Assembly (NCBI GenBank): GCA_003427395.1
Contig: BFEA01001027.1
Span: 79,937-111,098 of the forward strand
Length of the DNA: 31,162 bases
Reading direction: 5' to 3'
DNA from: Chara braunii
Lineage: Eukaryota; Streptophyta; Charophyceae; Charales; Characeae
How positions within the stretch are numbered: the stretch's first letter is position 1; each line of letters opens with the position of its first letter. The notes beneath the pieces were generated by a model, which did no database searches, was not told the origin of the DNA, and saw nothing but the letters and a program-made list of their open reading frames with translations. The position numbers and the translations under genes were made by a program. Shown one piece after another: positions 19,382-29,140 of the stretch.

Positions 19382-20661
19382 GTCTTCACGAGCCGGCCCG
19401 TGTCAAGTCTCCTCTCCCCGTTGTACAACATGCGTTTCCCCCGGAGCTCATGCACTCTCGCTGTCAGTGTCCACGGACGCACCCTCCGAAGCATGACGTT
19501 CACACTCGCTATCCCCGGTCTCCAACACTTTGCGAGACAGCCAACGTTGATTCTCCTCTTCCCGATGTACAAGACGCGTTTCCGGAGAGCGCTCGTCTTC
19601 CCCAGGAGTGTGACGTTCGTTCTCGCTACCCCCGGTCTCCAACACTCCTGGAGCGGGCCCTCCAGCACGTCGCGAGACCGCCAGTCTCGAGTCTCAACAC
19701 ATGAGAAAGGAGGCGAGCAGGGTAACCCTGTGTCCAACTGAAGATGCGGGGGCCAGGACGTCACATTTTCTTGGCCCCGCGGAACTGTTGCGTGAGGAGC
19801 ACTTTTGGCGTAGGGCGACGGCAGCAAATCCGAATGTATTCGGAGTTTGTGGCGGTCGCCCGAGCCAAGGGAACCGGAGGTCGCACCTTCGCTCCTTCGC
19901 AATGCAGGCATCCCGCCCTCCAGGCAAAACGAAGACGCGTCCTCTTTCAGGAGCAAGGTGTTGAGCACAAGAGACCTCTGTTGCGCACGGCGGGATGGAC
20001 TCTCCTGGGCAACGGGATACAAACTCCTCGCAGACAAGTGCAAATCTACTCGCACTTGATCAGACGTCAGGGTGGCCTCGTCTCGCATGTCGGAATCTCG
20101 ACTCCCTACGCAGTGGAGGTCAGTTTCCATATATTGGGGACTCCCAGACGTTCTACGCTTTCCGCCCGACCCCTTCCCGCCCGACCCTTTTCCGCCCGAC
20201 CTCTTTCTGCCCGACCCCTTTCCGCCGGACGCCTTCTCAACCGACGATGTCTCGCCCGTCCCCTTTCCGGCAAACTGTGAGTCGTCTCCTCCGCCACCTC
20301 CGCCGTCTCCATCGTCTCCTCCACCACCCCCTCCCGGATGCTGACTGGCCGGCGGAGGTTGCGGCATGCGCCAGTCAATGCCACGAGACGGTGCCGTTTC
20401 GTGTGCGTAGAAAGGCGCTCGAAACTCCAACATGTTGTTGGCGTACAACTCATGTAGCTTTTGTTCTGCATACGCATCGATGTCCTGATCGTTCCTCTCG
20501 GGGTTCATGAGACTCAAATGCTCCACCAAAGCAGTTCTTGCCTTTCTCTTAAATGCACCCGCTCCCAGTCTCTTCAGTCCACTCCACTTGCCATCGGCCT
20601 CCTTTATTGCCATGACCCATATTCCATTCCTCACAGCAGGTGGGAATATCCTCGGGTGCAA
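19378..20661 (-). pseudogene. Linker segment with conserved-looking head, Gly/Ser/Lys repeats
   Basis: The head reads IFPPAVRNGIWVMAIKEADG, then WSGLKRLGAGAFKRKARTAL and YAEQKLHELYANNMLEFRAP, a compact region likely to be folded. It is followed by a poly-Gly/Asp stretch and 5-residue repeats of SGGKG type encoded by a 15-bp minisatellite (plus strand about 20160-20240). Beyond about 19950 the frame becomes Arg/Pro-rich, while another minus frame (19645-19448) is acidic with two VLETG-SE-ERH repeats, so a frame change probably occurs there. The segment starts just after a frameshift near 20680. No family is recognised. Confidence 0.5.
19380..19650 (-). repeat. 117-bp tandem repeat inside the linker
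   Basis: GACGTTC followed by CTCGCTA-CCCCGGTCTCCAAC occurs at 19495 and 19612. TCTCCTC-TCCCG-TGTACAA and GCGTTTCC recur with the same spacing from about 19405 and 19548. The period is 39 codons, so length changes keep the frame. Confidence 0.65.
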
Positions 20662-20675
20662 ACGACGTTGTGTCC

Positions 20676-21258
20676 CTAGACATCCTCCGACGTGAACCGG
20701 TGATGCTTGCCGAAGAAGTAGAGTCTGTCATTCTGCCAGGTTTCATGGTCCACAGGGAGCCTGTCACAAGGTTCGTGATCATAGTCTCTCTCTTCCTCCC
20801 CGTCAACAGACGATTGGTTGTCAACTGGTTCGCCCCGAAACACACGCTTCAAATCAGCAAGGGACGTGCTATATCTCCGAGGGCCACCTTCCTCTTCATC
20901 ATTAACCTGTCCAACCACCCGAGGAAGTGGCATGGACTCGAAATCGAAGGTTTCGGAGTCGCTCAGCTCCTCCATGTCGTCAGCGTCGAAAGGGTCCTCC
21001 TCGTCAAACTGTGACTTGTAGTTTTCGAGAGTGAGCGGTTCAGCCAGCGTGAAGTAAACGTGCTCCAGCCTTCTCAGGAAGTGCGAAACAGACTCCCTGG
21101 GTGCACGGTGGTACCCATTGAGCACAGCGAATACCAGGTTTCTCCGTCGACTGTATTCGAGGTCGGTCGGACCAGGCGGTGCGGGTCCGAAAAGGGAGTC
21201 CCAAACGTCCGTCCTTTTGTTCCCCGACAATTTCCAATACATGCACGTTTGGGATCCC
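20676..21258 (-). pseudogene. Continuation after the methyltransferase-like domain
   Basis: A one-base frame change near 21258 shifts from NWDPK into TCMYWKLSGNKRTDVWDSLF, followed by RRRNLVFAVLNGYHRAPRES, VSHFLRRLEHVYFTLAEPL and a Glu/Asp-rich tail (SQFDEEDPFDADDMEELSD), ending at TAG 20676-20678, after which coding resumes in another frame. The ordered part looks helical. No named domain is recognised. It is specific to this gene family as far as I can see. Confidence 0.55.
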
Positions 21259-23527
21259 AATTTCGTTCGCCGGTGGTGCGGGCAAACTCGCAAGCATTGC
21301 GAGTGTCTGCAACGCGTGCCTTCACGAACTCGTGAAGGTAATCTATCATCTTCGCCTGCTTCTCCAACGCGACGACGTTCCGACTGGTGCGCAGGAGTTC
21401 CCACACGGCAGACGCATGCGCCTTCCCAAAGAAAAAAACAGTTTGACCAGCTTTGCAAAAGTTTACGAGTAGACCAAGTAGATGGGACGGGTTCCGCTCC
21501 ATCTCCCCGTAAGCAGGTCCTTGAGAACTTGTCACGCCGCCGTCCTCCTACATGCTACGAGAGAACCATTCCTCTTCCGCCATGTCGAAACACGCCTCAG
21601 CCTGTCCTGATGGGTCCGACGAACAAACAGCTTTCGAGCGGCCCGCCACCGTGTGTTTGGCCGGACTTGGACCATGAGCACGGGAAACTTTTGTCGGGCT
21701 ACTGGCCGGGTAGACTGCAAATGTGTTGTCTTCCAGCTTCTCGCCATTAAAAATCACGTACAGGCGGTCACACTCCTCAACCAGCATATTGCCTTCCCGG
21801 ACAGTGGCCTGCTTTTGTGCATTACATACCCACTTCCCTATCCTAACGTGATGGACGCTAAGCCTGGCCATGCCTTTCAAGAAACTGAGCTCCCGACGAG
21901 AGGCTAAAAAGATCACAAGTGCCCAGTTTGTTGGCGAAAGTGTTTGTAGAAGACCTTGCAAGTTGGCAAAATCGTCTTCTCGCCAGTCTGTGAGGAGTGT
22001 GGGATCACACAAATCGAGGACGTACAGGTTGCACACGTAATGTCGCACAACCTCACGGATCGCAGTGACATGACTGTGAGCTTGGGAAGGCGGGAAAGCG
22101 AAAGGAATAAGGCTGGTCACCCGGTTGAGGTCGGGTCATTTCATGTGCCTCACATCCCCGCTGACCCTGATCGTGTCTCGAACTTCTTCTTCCGTCCGTC
22201 GCAAGATGGAACGGACAGACTTTTCGAAAGATTTAGGGAACCTGTCATCATCGTACAATCTCTTCGCATCGTCGATGGACTCCTTCTCATGCGGAAAACT
22301 ACGTTTGCAAGTGTTCACGTACTCCACCGCGCCCTGGAAATGCTTTCGCATTTTGACCCACACCTGTTTCGTGAGGCCCTGCGGCCCGAACTCCTCCAGA
22401 AGCTTCCCCTCGGTCCTAAAAAATGGGCTCCCGTGGCGCCAAAAACGTTCGTTCTCCTCCGTTTCAAGGAACAAGATGTAGTGGAACATACAGAGCATCA
22501 CACGGTCCACTTTCCTCGTCGCGACTATGTCTTTAATTCCAGGTTTATGCTGACGCTTCAGATTACCGCCAGCGGATTGCACGAACACTCCCCTTAGCGC
22601 GAGAATGTCGTCAAGGATCGACAGTTTCTTGACATCGGTCATGTCGGCGAGATACTGCCAACAGAACATGTCTGGCTCCTTCACGACCACGAAAACCTTG
22701 TCGTCCGCTTGCGTTTTCTTTTTGGTCGGAGGCGGCCGGACCCGGACCAGCCACCTTATCTTCGTTTCACCAACCGCCCCTTTCGAGCCCATTTCCGGAA
22801 TTGCTTGCAGACCCGGAGATTTGTCTGGCATGTATTTGCCCGACCTCGACAATGGCGTCTTGCCGTCGCCGCCCAACAACTTCCCCTCCGCCCATTTCGC
22901 GTAGAATTCCATGGCTTTGCGGAAAACGTCGTCACCGGCCGTCATGAGCGGCATCCACTGCCTCAATGCATTGCGAACTGCAGCGACATACTCCTTGTCG
23001 GCGAGCGACGAATCTTTTTGTGCCAACGTCCAGTGAGCTCCGTTCGGACTCTTTCCCAAAATCAACTTTTGGAAATCGAAGAACTTTTGTTTTTCGGCCT
23101 CCTTGCCGGAAGGGTTCCCTTGAATGGCCATCGGCCTTCCTTCATTCTCCCATGCCTCCCGCATGTCCAAGAACGCGGCCTTCTGCGATCGCTGCTTAGA
23201 CATCTTGTGTCTCGTGTTCTCGTTGAGACTGACCTGCCTATACCCCGCGAAATCTCGGTCGGAGAACCACACTACTCTCGCCGGCCACGAGTGCATCTTC
23301 CACAAATTGAATATTTGCTCACCCTCCAACTCCTTCACAGCAGCCACGGTGTGTTGTCCGTTAACAGGGTAATAGTAGTACTTGTCCTTGTCCTCTCGCT
23401 TGAAGACATCTTTGTGAATCTTGTCAGCTTTCTCCGGCCTACGCGTCACCGACTTGTAGATGGCTGCCAAAACCAGAGGGTTTTTCGTCCAGATCTTCCC
23501 TTTTTTCTCGCGGAATTGACTCAGCAT
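21074..23527 (-). pseudogene. ParB-like domain fused to a degenerate beta-class DNA methyltransferase-like fold
   Basis: This is one minus-strand frame of 818 codons with two stops: TGA at 22136-22138 (HMK-stop-PDLNRVTSLIPF) and TAG at 21548-21550 (SRSM-stop-EDGGVTSS). ParB-like features lie at about 23470-23180: WTKNPLVLAAIYKSV, YPVNGQHTVAAVKEL (the position of the ParB G-x-H-R box, with Thr for Arg), and LNENTRHKMSKQRSQKAAF, like the eNxxR-lSp-eka helix. A long middle region follows. VLDLCDPTLLTDW (about 22025) and LSPTNWALVIFLASR occupy the place of catalytic motif IV. PSHLLGLLVNFCKAGQTVFF, then FGKAHASAVWELL and RNVVALE (about 21490-21390), copies the order of motif I in N4/N6-type enzymes (k-P-l-L-f-PGd-v-D-F-G-G-T-gR-G-E), but with the key residues replaced. 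Catalysis is therefore doubtful even in intact copies. ParB-methylase fusions are known from phages and bacteria. Confidence 0.62.
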
Positions 23528-24777
23528 GTACCCTTGATGTCGTCCACAGTTTCGCGACTTAGACTGCAGTGGTTAATATATCTTTCCCAAGTCGGGATCT
23601 CGCAGACCTTCCTGGGGTCGATGAGCAGTTGGAAGGGGAGCTCCTTCTCCATGATTTCACCGACATCGTTTCGCTCGTATTCGAGCCAGAACGCTGCCGC
23701 TTCGTCGTACTCCTTACCGACAGGCCCTTCGCCACCGCTCGCCGCCTCAACAGTCTTCCGCCTTCGAGTTTTCTTCTCGCCATCGCCTTCTTCAGCTGCC
23801 ACTTTCCGTTTCGATTTCCCCAAAGGTTCTCTCGCGGCCGCAGCGCCTGGATCAGCCGAATCTCCTCCACCCGCAGCGTGTCCTTCGCGGATTGTCAAAC
23901 CGCCGGGCCTCCTCACTTTCTTACTTGCCGTCCCACCCTCTTCCTTCGTCGGCCTCTTTCCCGAGGCACGTTCTCCGTCGCCACCTCCATCCCCGCCCAT
24001 CACCGCCTCCGGTTTTCCTCTCATCCTCTTCATGCGGAGAGCTCCTTCCGCCACCTCCTCTCGCACCATCCTCTGTCGCTCGCTCTTCTTCTCCGAAGGA
24101 GTCTGCTCCCTGCCAGAGCTTTCGCGGACAGCGCCCATCCCTTCAGCCTCATTCCCTCCAACATCTAGCCCCGATATGCCTGAATCTCTTCTCGTCTCAT
24201 CTCGAAGCGAATACGTGTTGGCGCCGTAGTGGACCTTGATAAGTTTCGGAGTACCGACCCGTTGAGTCCCTGTACCCAGAGAATGCAAGTCCGACGTGTT
24301 CTTAGGAGCATCCGGGCCGACCTGCGTGTGAACGCTGCGTCCCTTGACCCGACCCCCAGCGTCTTGAATCGGACTCCCGCGCCCCACTGCCGTACCTGGA
24401 GTTTCTTGAGCCAAGCCGGACGACCCGTCACGGGGTGGCAGAAGCTGGAAAATATGCTCTGGCGGAAGAACCGGACGTTCTCTCGGCACCATCAGCGCGA
24501 GATCGAGATATTGCTCTGGCGATGGAAGACGCTTGCTGCCGCCATCGTAAAGGCCTTTGAAGTGAGAGCACAACGGCATGTTCGAGCCGTACCCCGTGAA
24601 ACTCTTGATGGTCACCAGCACACCTGTAACACCTCTGATAGGCAGTCCGCACTCGTCGTACATGCCGTTAGTGTGCAGCTTGAGCAAACCTCCAGGAGTC
24701 TTCGCGCACAAGACGACAGTACCGAGAGGAACAACGTTGACCGCTCCCCAAACGTCTGTAACGCAAGTGGGTCGCAT
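23521..24777 (-). pseudogene. N-terminal part of the ParB/methyltransferase-like gene
   Basis: The frame is open for 418 codons. Residues about 1-120 look folded (AVNVVPLGTVVLCAKTPGGL, GVTGVLVTIKSFTGYGSNMP, LPSPEQYLDLALMVPRERP). Then comes a long Lys/Glu/Arg/Gly linker rich in basic patches (SKKVRRPGG, KKTRRRK), possible nuclear localisation signals, and a final folded part KEYDEAAAFWLEYERNDVGE, then PTWERYINHCSLSRETVDDI. It stops at TGA 23521-23523. The next frame begins MLSQFREKKGKIW at 23527, so one missing base joins the two. The first ATG is at 24777, but coding-like sequence in other frames just upstream leaves the true start open. Confidence 0.55.
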
Positions 24778-24953
24778 GAAAACAGCTGGCCCAAAAAGTT
24801 CCCCCTAAACAACGAAGTCCAAAAACCATTGTGCTCCCTTTGCGTGCATATACTGAGGAGTACGTTGCTGTACAGGTCGTCCCTCCTCGGGGGCAGATGG
24901 TCCAGCGCTTGTGGATGTGTTCTTTGTGGACACCATTGTATTCCCACCCGTTG

Positions 24954-25043
24954 ACTAGCACGCCCAACCTCAGACCAACTCGGATGACTAATACGCCCAA
25001 CCCCAGACCCAACTCGGATGACTAATACGCCCAACCCCAGACC
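24954..25043. repeat. Tandem repeat, 33-34 bp period, 2.7 copies
   Basis: ACTAATACGCCCAACCCCAG and following, to AACTCGGATG, is repeated at 24954, 24987 and 25021. Confidence 0.92.
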
Positions 25044-25241
25044 ACTACAGAAGCGAAGTGCGAACTAACTCGGACTTAACGAAATGGAGAACGAAAAGGA
25101 CGTAAGAGATGGGTGTTCGAAATGCACACGAAGTCACAACAATCGGGTGAAGGATAAGAAAGACAGAAGTTCGGAGGGAAGACGATAAGTGTTCGGAAAG
25201 ATTGCGACCCAACTAGATGCCCTCAAAACGAGTAAGATGTG

Positions 25242-25660
25242 GTTTATCGACAAGTGCAAAGGGTGTCGACAAGTGCGAACTAACTTGCAGTTCTGTAGAC
25301 AAGACAACAATGGCAACCCGCTGCACTAGGGGAAACACACTAACTTGGAATTGTGGAACTGAAGACCTGAAAGACGCACGAAACGAGTAAGATGCAGTTT
25401 ATCAACAAGTGTGAATCGACCAGTGAGAACTAACTCGCAGTTCTGCTGACAGGACGACAATTGCAACCCGAAGTACAACGGGAAAGCACAAACTGACTCC
25501 GAATTGTGGAACTGAAGTCCTGGTTTATCGACAATTGCGAAGGGTTTCGACAAGTGCGAACTAACTCGCAGTTCTGTAGACAAGACAATAATGGCGATGC
25601 GCAGCACTTGGGGAAAGAACAAACTAACTCGGAATTGTGGAACTGAAGACCTGAAAGCCG
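25242..25660. repeat. Tandem array, about 125-155 bp units, three copies
   Basis: Units begin near 25242, 25397 and 25522 with GTTTATC-ACAA. They contain GTGCGAACTAACTCGCAGTT, CTG-AGAC-AGAC-ACAAT-GC, GGGAAA and GGAATTGTGGAACTGAAG. Each includes an imperfect inverted repeat TGCGA-ACTAAC-TCGCA. There is no gene; the frames across it are in-phase repeats of no recognisable domain. Confidence 0.8.
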
Positions 25661-25850
25661 CACGGGTTGGGTTGTCAACTCTCCAGCAGTGTTGCTCAAA
25701 AAGTGCGAACTAACTCGCATTTGTGAAAATAAAGAACTGCCTTTAATGAAATATGTGTCTAACCTTGGGAAAACTGCGAATAACCTCGCAGTTGTCACTC
25801 CTCGAACACTGTACGCCACAAACTGCGAACTGACTCGCAATATCTCTCTC
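25661..25850. repeat. Further isolated TGCGA-N-TCGCA copies
   Basis: Single copies of the palindromic core lie at about 25707 (TGCGAACTAACTCGCA), 25777 (TGCGAATAACCTCGCA) and 25825 (TGCGAACTGACTCGCA), outside a clear longer repeat. Confidence 0.65.
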
Positions 25851-25902
25851 TCTATATATATGTATTTATACATATATATATATATATATATATATCACGT
25901 CG

Positions 25903-26089
25903 ACGACCTCACAAGGGACAGGTGAGCGAAAATCGGGAATTGATTCGGTGTTCAGTGTAGCAATATATCTCCATATATACATATATGTATCTATATCGTT
26001 ATATATATGTATGTAGATATCCGGTCGGCGACCTCACAAGGGACAGGTGAGCGAAAATCGGGAATTGATTCGGTGTTCAGTGTAGCAAC
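25903..26089. repeat. 61-bp exact duplication separated by AT-rich DNA
   Basis: Segments 25903-25963 and 26029-26089 are identical (CGACCTCACAAGGGACAGGT and following, to GTGTAGCAA), offset by 126 bases with (TA)-rich DNA between. A further (AT)n tract lies at about 25872-25895. Confidence 0.92.
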
Positions 26090-26706
26090 TAGGTATTGAT
26101 TCGGGGTTCGCCATGCGCAGCGACGACTGCAACTTGCGAAGGGGATCAAGCAGCTTTATACGAACGTTATTGTGGCTATGGCGAAAGGTAATCGAGCTGC
26201 GGAACGCGGATCGGCTATGGCGGACGGAGGTGGAGGGTGGAGAAAAGAGATCAGAGCACGTCCATTGGCCAAACAACAAAACCGGGAATTGATTCGGGGT
26301 TCAACAGAACGCGGCTGCGGCGTTATATCCTGCAGGTACAGACAAGGCATCTGGGAATGTGTCTGGACGTCGGACACAGAATAGGACAACTCAAGTTATA
26401 TGATTTTACCTTCGTCGTGCGTTGAGCGAGCAACCAACCACCGAGCCAGCTATGGTGGAGGGATATCGAGCTAGGAAGAGCGAAGACAGAGGAGCGAAGA
26501 GCGAACCGAACACAACGTGGCAACTGCGGACGGAGCGAAGAGCGAAGAGTGAGCGGGCTATGGCGGAAGGTGGTGAAGGCTGAAGACCAAATATCAGAAC
26601 GCGCGCGGAAGCAATAGCGCGACTTGATTTGTGGAGCGCCAACAAAAGGGATAACTCGAGGGTTGCAACGCCTTTTATACTTTGTTGCAGCAGGCCTCGC
26701 GTCGGG
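26090..26706. other. Gene-free GA-rich interval with scattered short repeats
   Basis: GGGAATTGATTCGG recurs (26061, 26283), and GCTATGGCGGA recurs (26211, 26558). No open frame resembles a protein. Confidence 0.4.
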
Positions 26707-26815
26707 ATCAAGGTGGGGCCGAATCGATTCGCATATCGCACCCCTGGGCCCATAAAACGCCATCAAGGTGGGGCCGAATCGATTCGCGTATCGCACCCCT
26801 GGCCCATAAAACGCC
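26707..26815. repeat. Two-copy tandem repeat, 55-bp period, with GAATCGATTC palindrome
   Basis: Units 26707-26761 and 26762-26815 share ATCAAGGTGGGGCCGAATCG, ATTCGC-TATCGCACCCCTGG and CCCATAAAACGCCA. Each holds the 10-base palindrome GAATCGATTC. Confidence 0.93.
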
Positions 26816-27230
26816 AGGGCCTATAAACGGTAAGGGGCACCGGAAATTGTCAGCCGTCGATCAACAATTTTCAACCGCGCAGATAAATGGAGCCACTGTT
26901 ATGCCAGTGGCCCCAAAATCTTTGTCTACTCCGGCGTGCAATGATGTGACAGTTCCCGAAAACAAGGGGCAGGCAATGTCATTTTCGCAGTTGTAATCTG
27001 GACCGTCGATCGACATGATCCGACGCACGAGGTCAGGCGCAAGAATCTATAAGGTGCGGCGATTCGTTGTGCGCCGAGGCGGTTCGTTGCGCGCCGAGGC
27101 CAGGCGACGGTTTATTTCCCGTCGAGGCGCGGCGATTCGTTGTGCACCGAGGTCAAAAACATCAGAAATCTATAAGTTTCGGTGTCGCTATCATTCGGAC
27201 ATTTTGCAAATGTCAACGGCGTTCGATATC
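26816..27230. other. Gene-free interval
   Basis: A short repeat of GTTGCGCGCCGAGGC / GTTGTGCGCCGAGGC type recurs around 27065-27150. No gene is seen. Confidence 0.4.
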
Positions 27231-27234
27231 GATA

Positions 27235-27715
27235 CGCTTAGCCATGCACCATCGCTATCGATGCGCTTAGCTCATCGCCATCGCCAACGCTCGCCATGCA
27301 CCATCGCCATCGATGCGCTTCGCTCATCGCCATCGCGACGCAAAGCTATATCCCCCATCGCTGCGGCATCGCTAACCATTAATGCGCGTCCTCTCTCCAT
27401 TTCTCTCCACCGATGTGCGATCTCTACCGACCTTTCGTCATTTATCCCCATCGCTGCGGTATCTTTCCTAATCTATCTCCTTCGTTATCCATCTCCTTCG
27501 GTGCGCTATCTTTCCTAATCTATCTCCTTCGTCATCTATCTCCATCGCTGCGCTATCTTTCCGAATCTATCTCCATCGTCATCTATCTGCTTCGGTGCGC
27601 CATCTTTCTCCATTGTTGTGCTATCGCTAACCATCGCTGCGCCTGCTATCTCCATTGTTGCGCCATGTTTCTCCATCGGTGCGCAATCTCTCTCGCTGCG
27701 GCACACCTCCCAATC
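27235..27715. repeat. Degenerate CCATCGCTGCG / TCTATCTCC array
   Basis: The words CCATCG, GCTGCGCTATC, TTTCC-AATCTATCTCC and TTCGTCATCTATCTCC recur many times at irregular spacing. The frames here are translations of this simple array. Confidence 0.75.
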
Positions 27716-27758
27716 AGTTCACGATCTTTTTCCCTTCCTGCGCCATACACCTTCCTCC

Positions 27759-27846
27759 CCGGAATATACAACGCACTTTCATTACAGTTGTCTTTAGACT
27801 GAAAGATGACCCGAATTCAACTGTAATGACCGGACGTTGTATTCGG
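27759..27846. repeat. Imperfect inverted repeat, about 30-bp arms, 27-bp loop
   Basis: The left arm 27759-27790 (CCGGAATATACAACG, later CATTACAGTTG) is complementary to the right arm 27818-27846 (CAACTGTAATG, later CGTTGTATTCGG). The inner 9-11 bp are perfect. It could be a fold-back remnant or small MITE; no flanking duplication is evident. Confidence 0.65.
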
Positions 27847-28046
27847 TGGAAGACTATGACTCCATTCATCTCTCTTGGTGCGCCATCTCTCTCATTCGGT
27901 GCGCCATCTCTCTCCATGTATTTTCATTGATGCGTCGTCTGCCCATCGCTTCGCAATCTTTTTTTATCTTAAAAAATAGCATGCCATATTTCCCTATTTC
28001 TCTCTTGCGACGATCTGTGGCTCGTACTACACGCAGAACAAGCCGG

Positions 28047-28470
28047 AAACAACTTGCACTTGTACCCGCAGTTTCGTAATGGAAATGCTCGTTTACAAGT
28101 GCGAATTCATTCGCTCTTGAACCAACCAACCCCTTAATTTGTCACTGTTTAGTCCATAGGTCAGAATTAACTCGCACTTGTACCTTCAGTTTCGTAATGA
28201 AAATGCCCGTTTGCAAGTGCGAATTTATTAGCTCTTCAATCAACCATCCCCCTAAATTTCTTACTCTACAGTCCAAAAGGCCCAGTTTCATAGTGGAAAT
28301 GTTCGTCTGCAAGTGCGAATTTATTCGCTCTTCAACCAACCATCCCCCCCAATTTTTGACTCTTTAGTCAACAAGCCCCAGTTTCATAATGGAAATGCTC
28401 GTTTGCAAGTGCGAATTTATTCGCTCTTCAACCATCCATCCCCCTAAATTTGTTCCTCTTTAGTCGATAA
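28047..28470. repeat. Four-copy tandem repeat, about 95-119 bp, with GTGCGAATTTATTCGC core
   Basis: Units begin near 28070, 28190, 28286 and 28381 with CAGTTTC-TA-TG-AAATG-TCGT, then CAAGTGCGAATTTATTCGCT, CTTCAA-CAACCATCCCCC and TTTAGTC. The core is an imperfect palindrome like that at 25.2-25.8 kb. Confidence 0.88.
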
Positions 28471-29140
28471 TTCGCGTCTCTTCTCGGCCCAAAAGAATGA
28501 AGTCGTTTTGTATTTGCGAGTTAACTCGGCACTGAACCAACCACGAAGCCAATTTCTTATTGCACGGCGTAATCGAAATGTTCCTCTGAAGTGCGAATTT
28601 TTTGGCACTTGAAATTTCTCGCTGTTTAGTGGATAATACCGAATCGACTTGCACTTGTGTTCGGTCTTGTTCCGACCATGAACTTAATTTCTTACGGTAC
28701 GTTGAATAAGTCCGAATCAGCTCGCATTTGTACTCTCGCCTGAAAAAGTGTAAGTTTACTCGGACATATCCAAACCACTTGCACACTGAACGAGTGGGTG
28801 AGGAGTCGGACTTGAGATAGCACTTGAGCCTCACATCAGGGTCCGACAAAACGATATTGATTCAAATGTTGTTGTTCCACTGTTTTGTGATAAATATTTG
28901 CAATGTGAGTTTGCTCCCTCTTGTTTATTTCCCTGACCTTGTCATACGTTGACGTGATTTTTTTGTTGTACTGTTTCCGTGTGAATCGTCTCTTCAAATG
29001 GTTGTCCAATCTTTCACTGTGTCACACCACCGCCACCGTCACGACAACACGGAGAAGACGATGTTCGAGAACGTAGTTCTTGTGACAACAGCCCGGAAGC
29101 TCCCTCTGATCGGCATTGGGGTTTGAAAAGGGAGTTCTCG
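28471..29140. other. Gene-free interval with residual palindromic cores
   Basis: Weaker copies of the same core occur at about 28517 (TTTGCGAGTTAACTCGGCA), 28591, 28640 and 28710. From 28850 to 29140 nothing repeats. The reading frame of the following transposase is open upstream of 29141 for about 100 bases without an ATG. Confidence 0.45.

Noticed and set aside
22125-24239. Long plus-strand frames opposite the ParB/methyltransferase region
   Set aside because: They mirror the minus-strand frames; only the minus strand shows family motifs and a frame-keeping intron.
26997-27518. A 167-codon plus-strand frame
   Set aside because: It is rich in Arg, Ser and Ile from the CCATCG/TCTATC simple array and has no recognisable domain.
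25030-28470. A CRISPR array
   Set aside because: Repeat units are tandem and diverged, spacers are not unique or of even length, no cas genes are present, and the context is eukaryotic.
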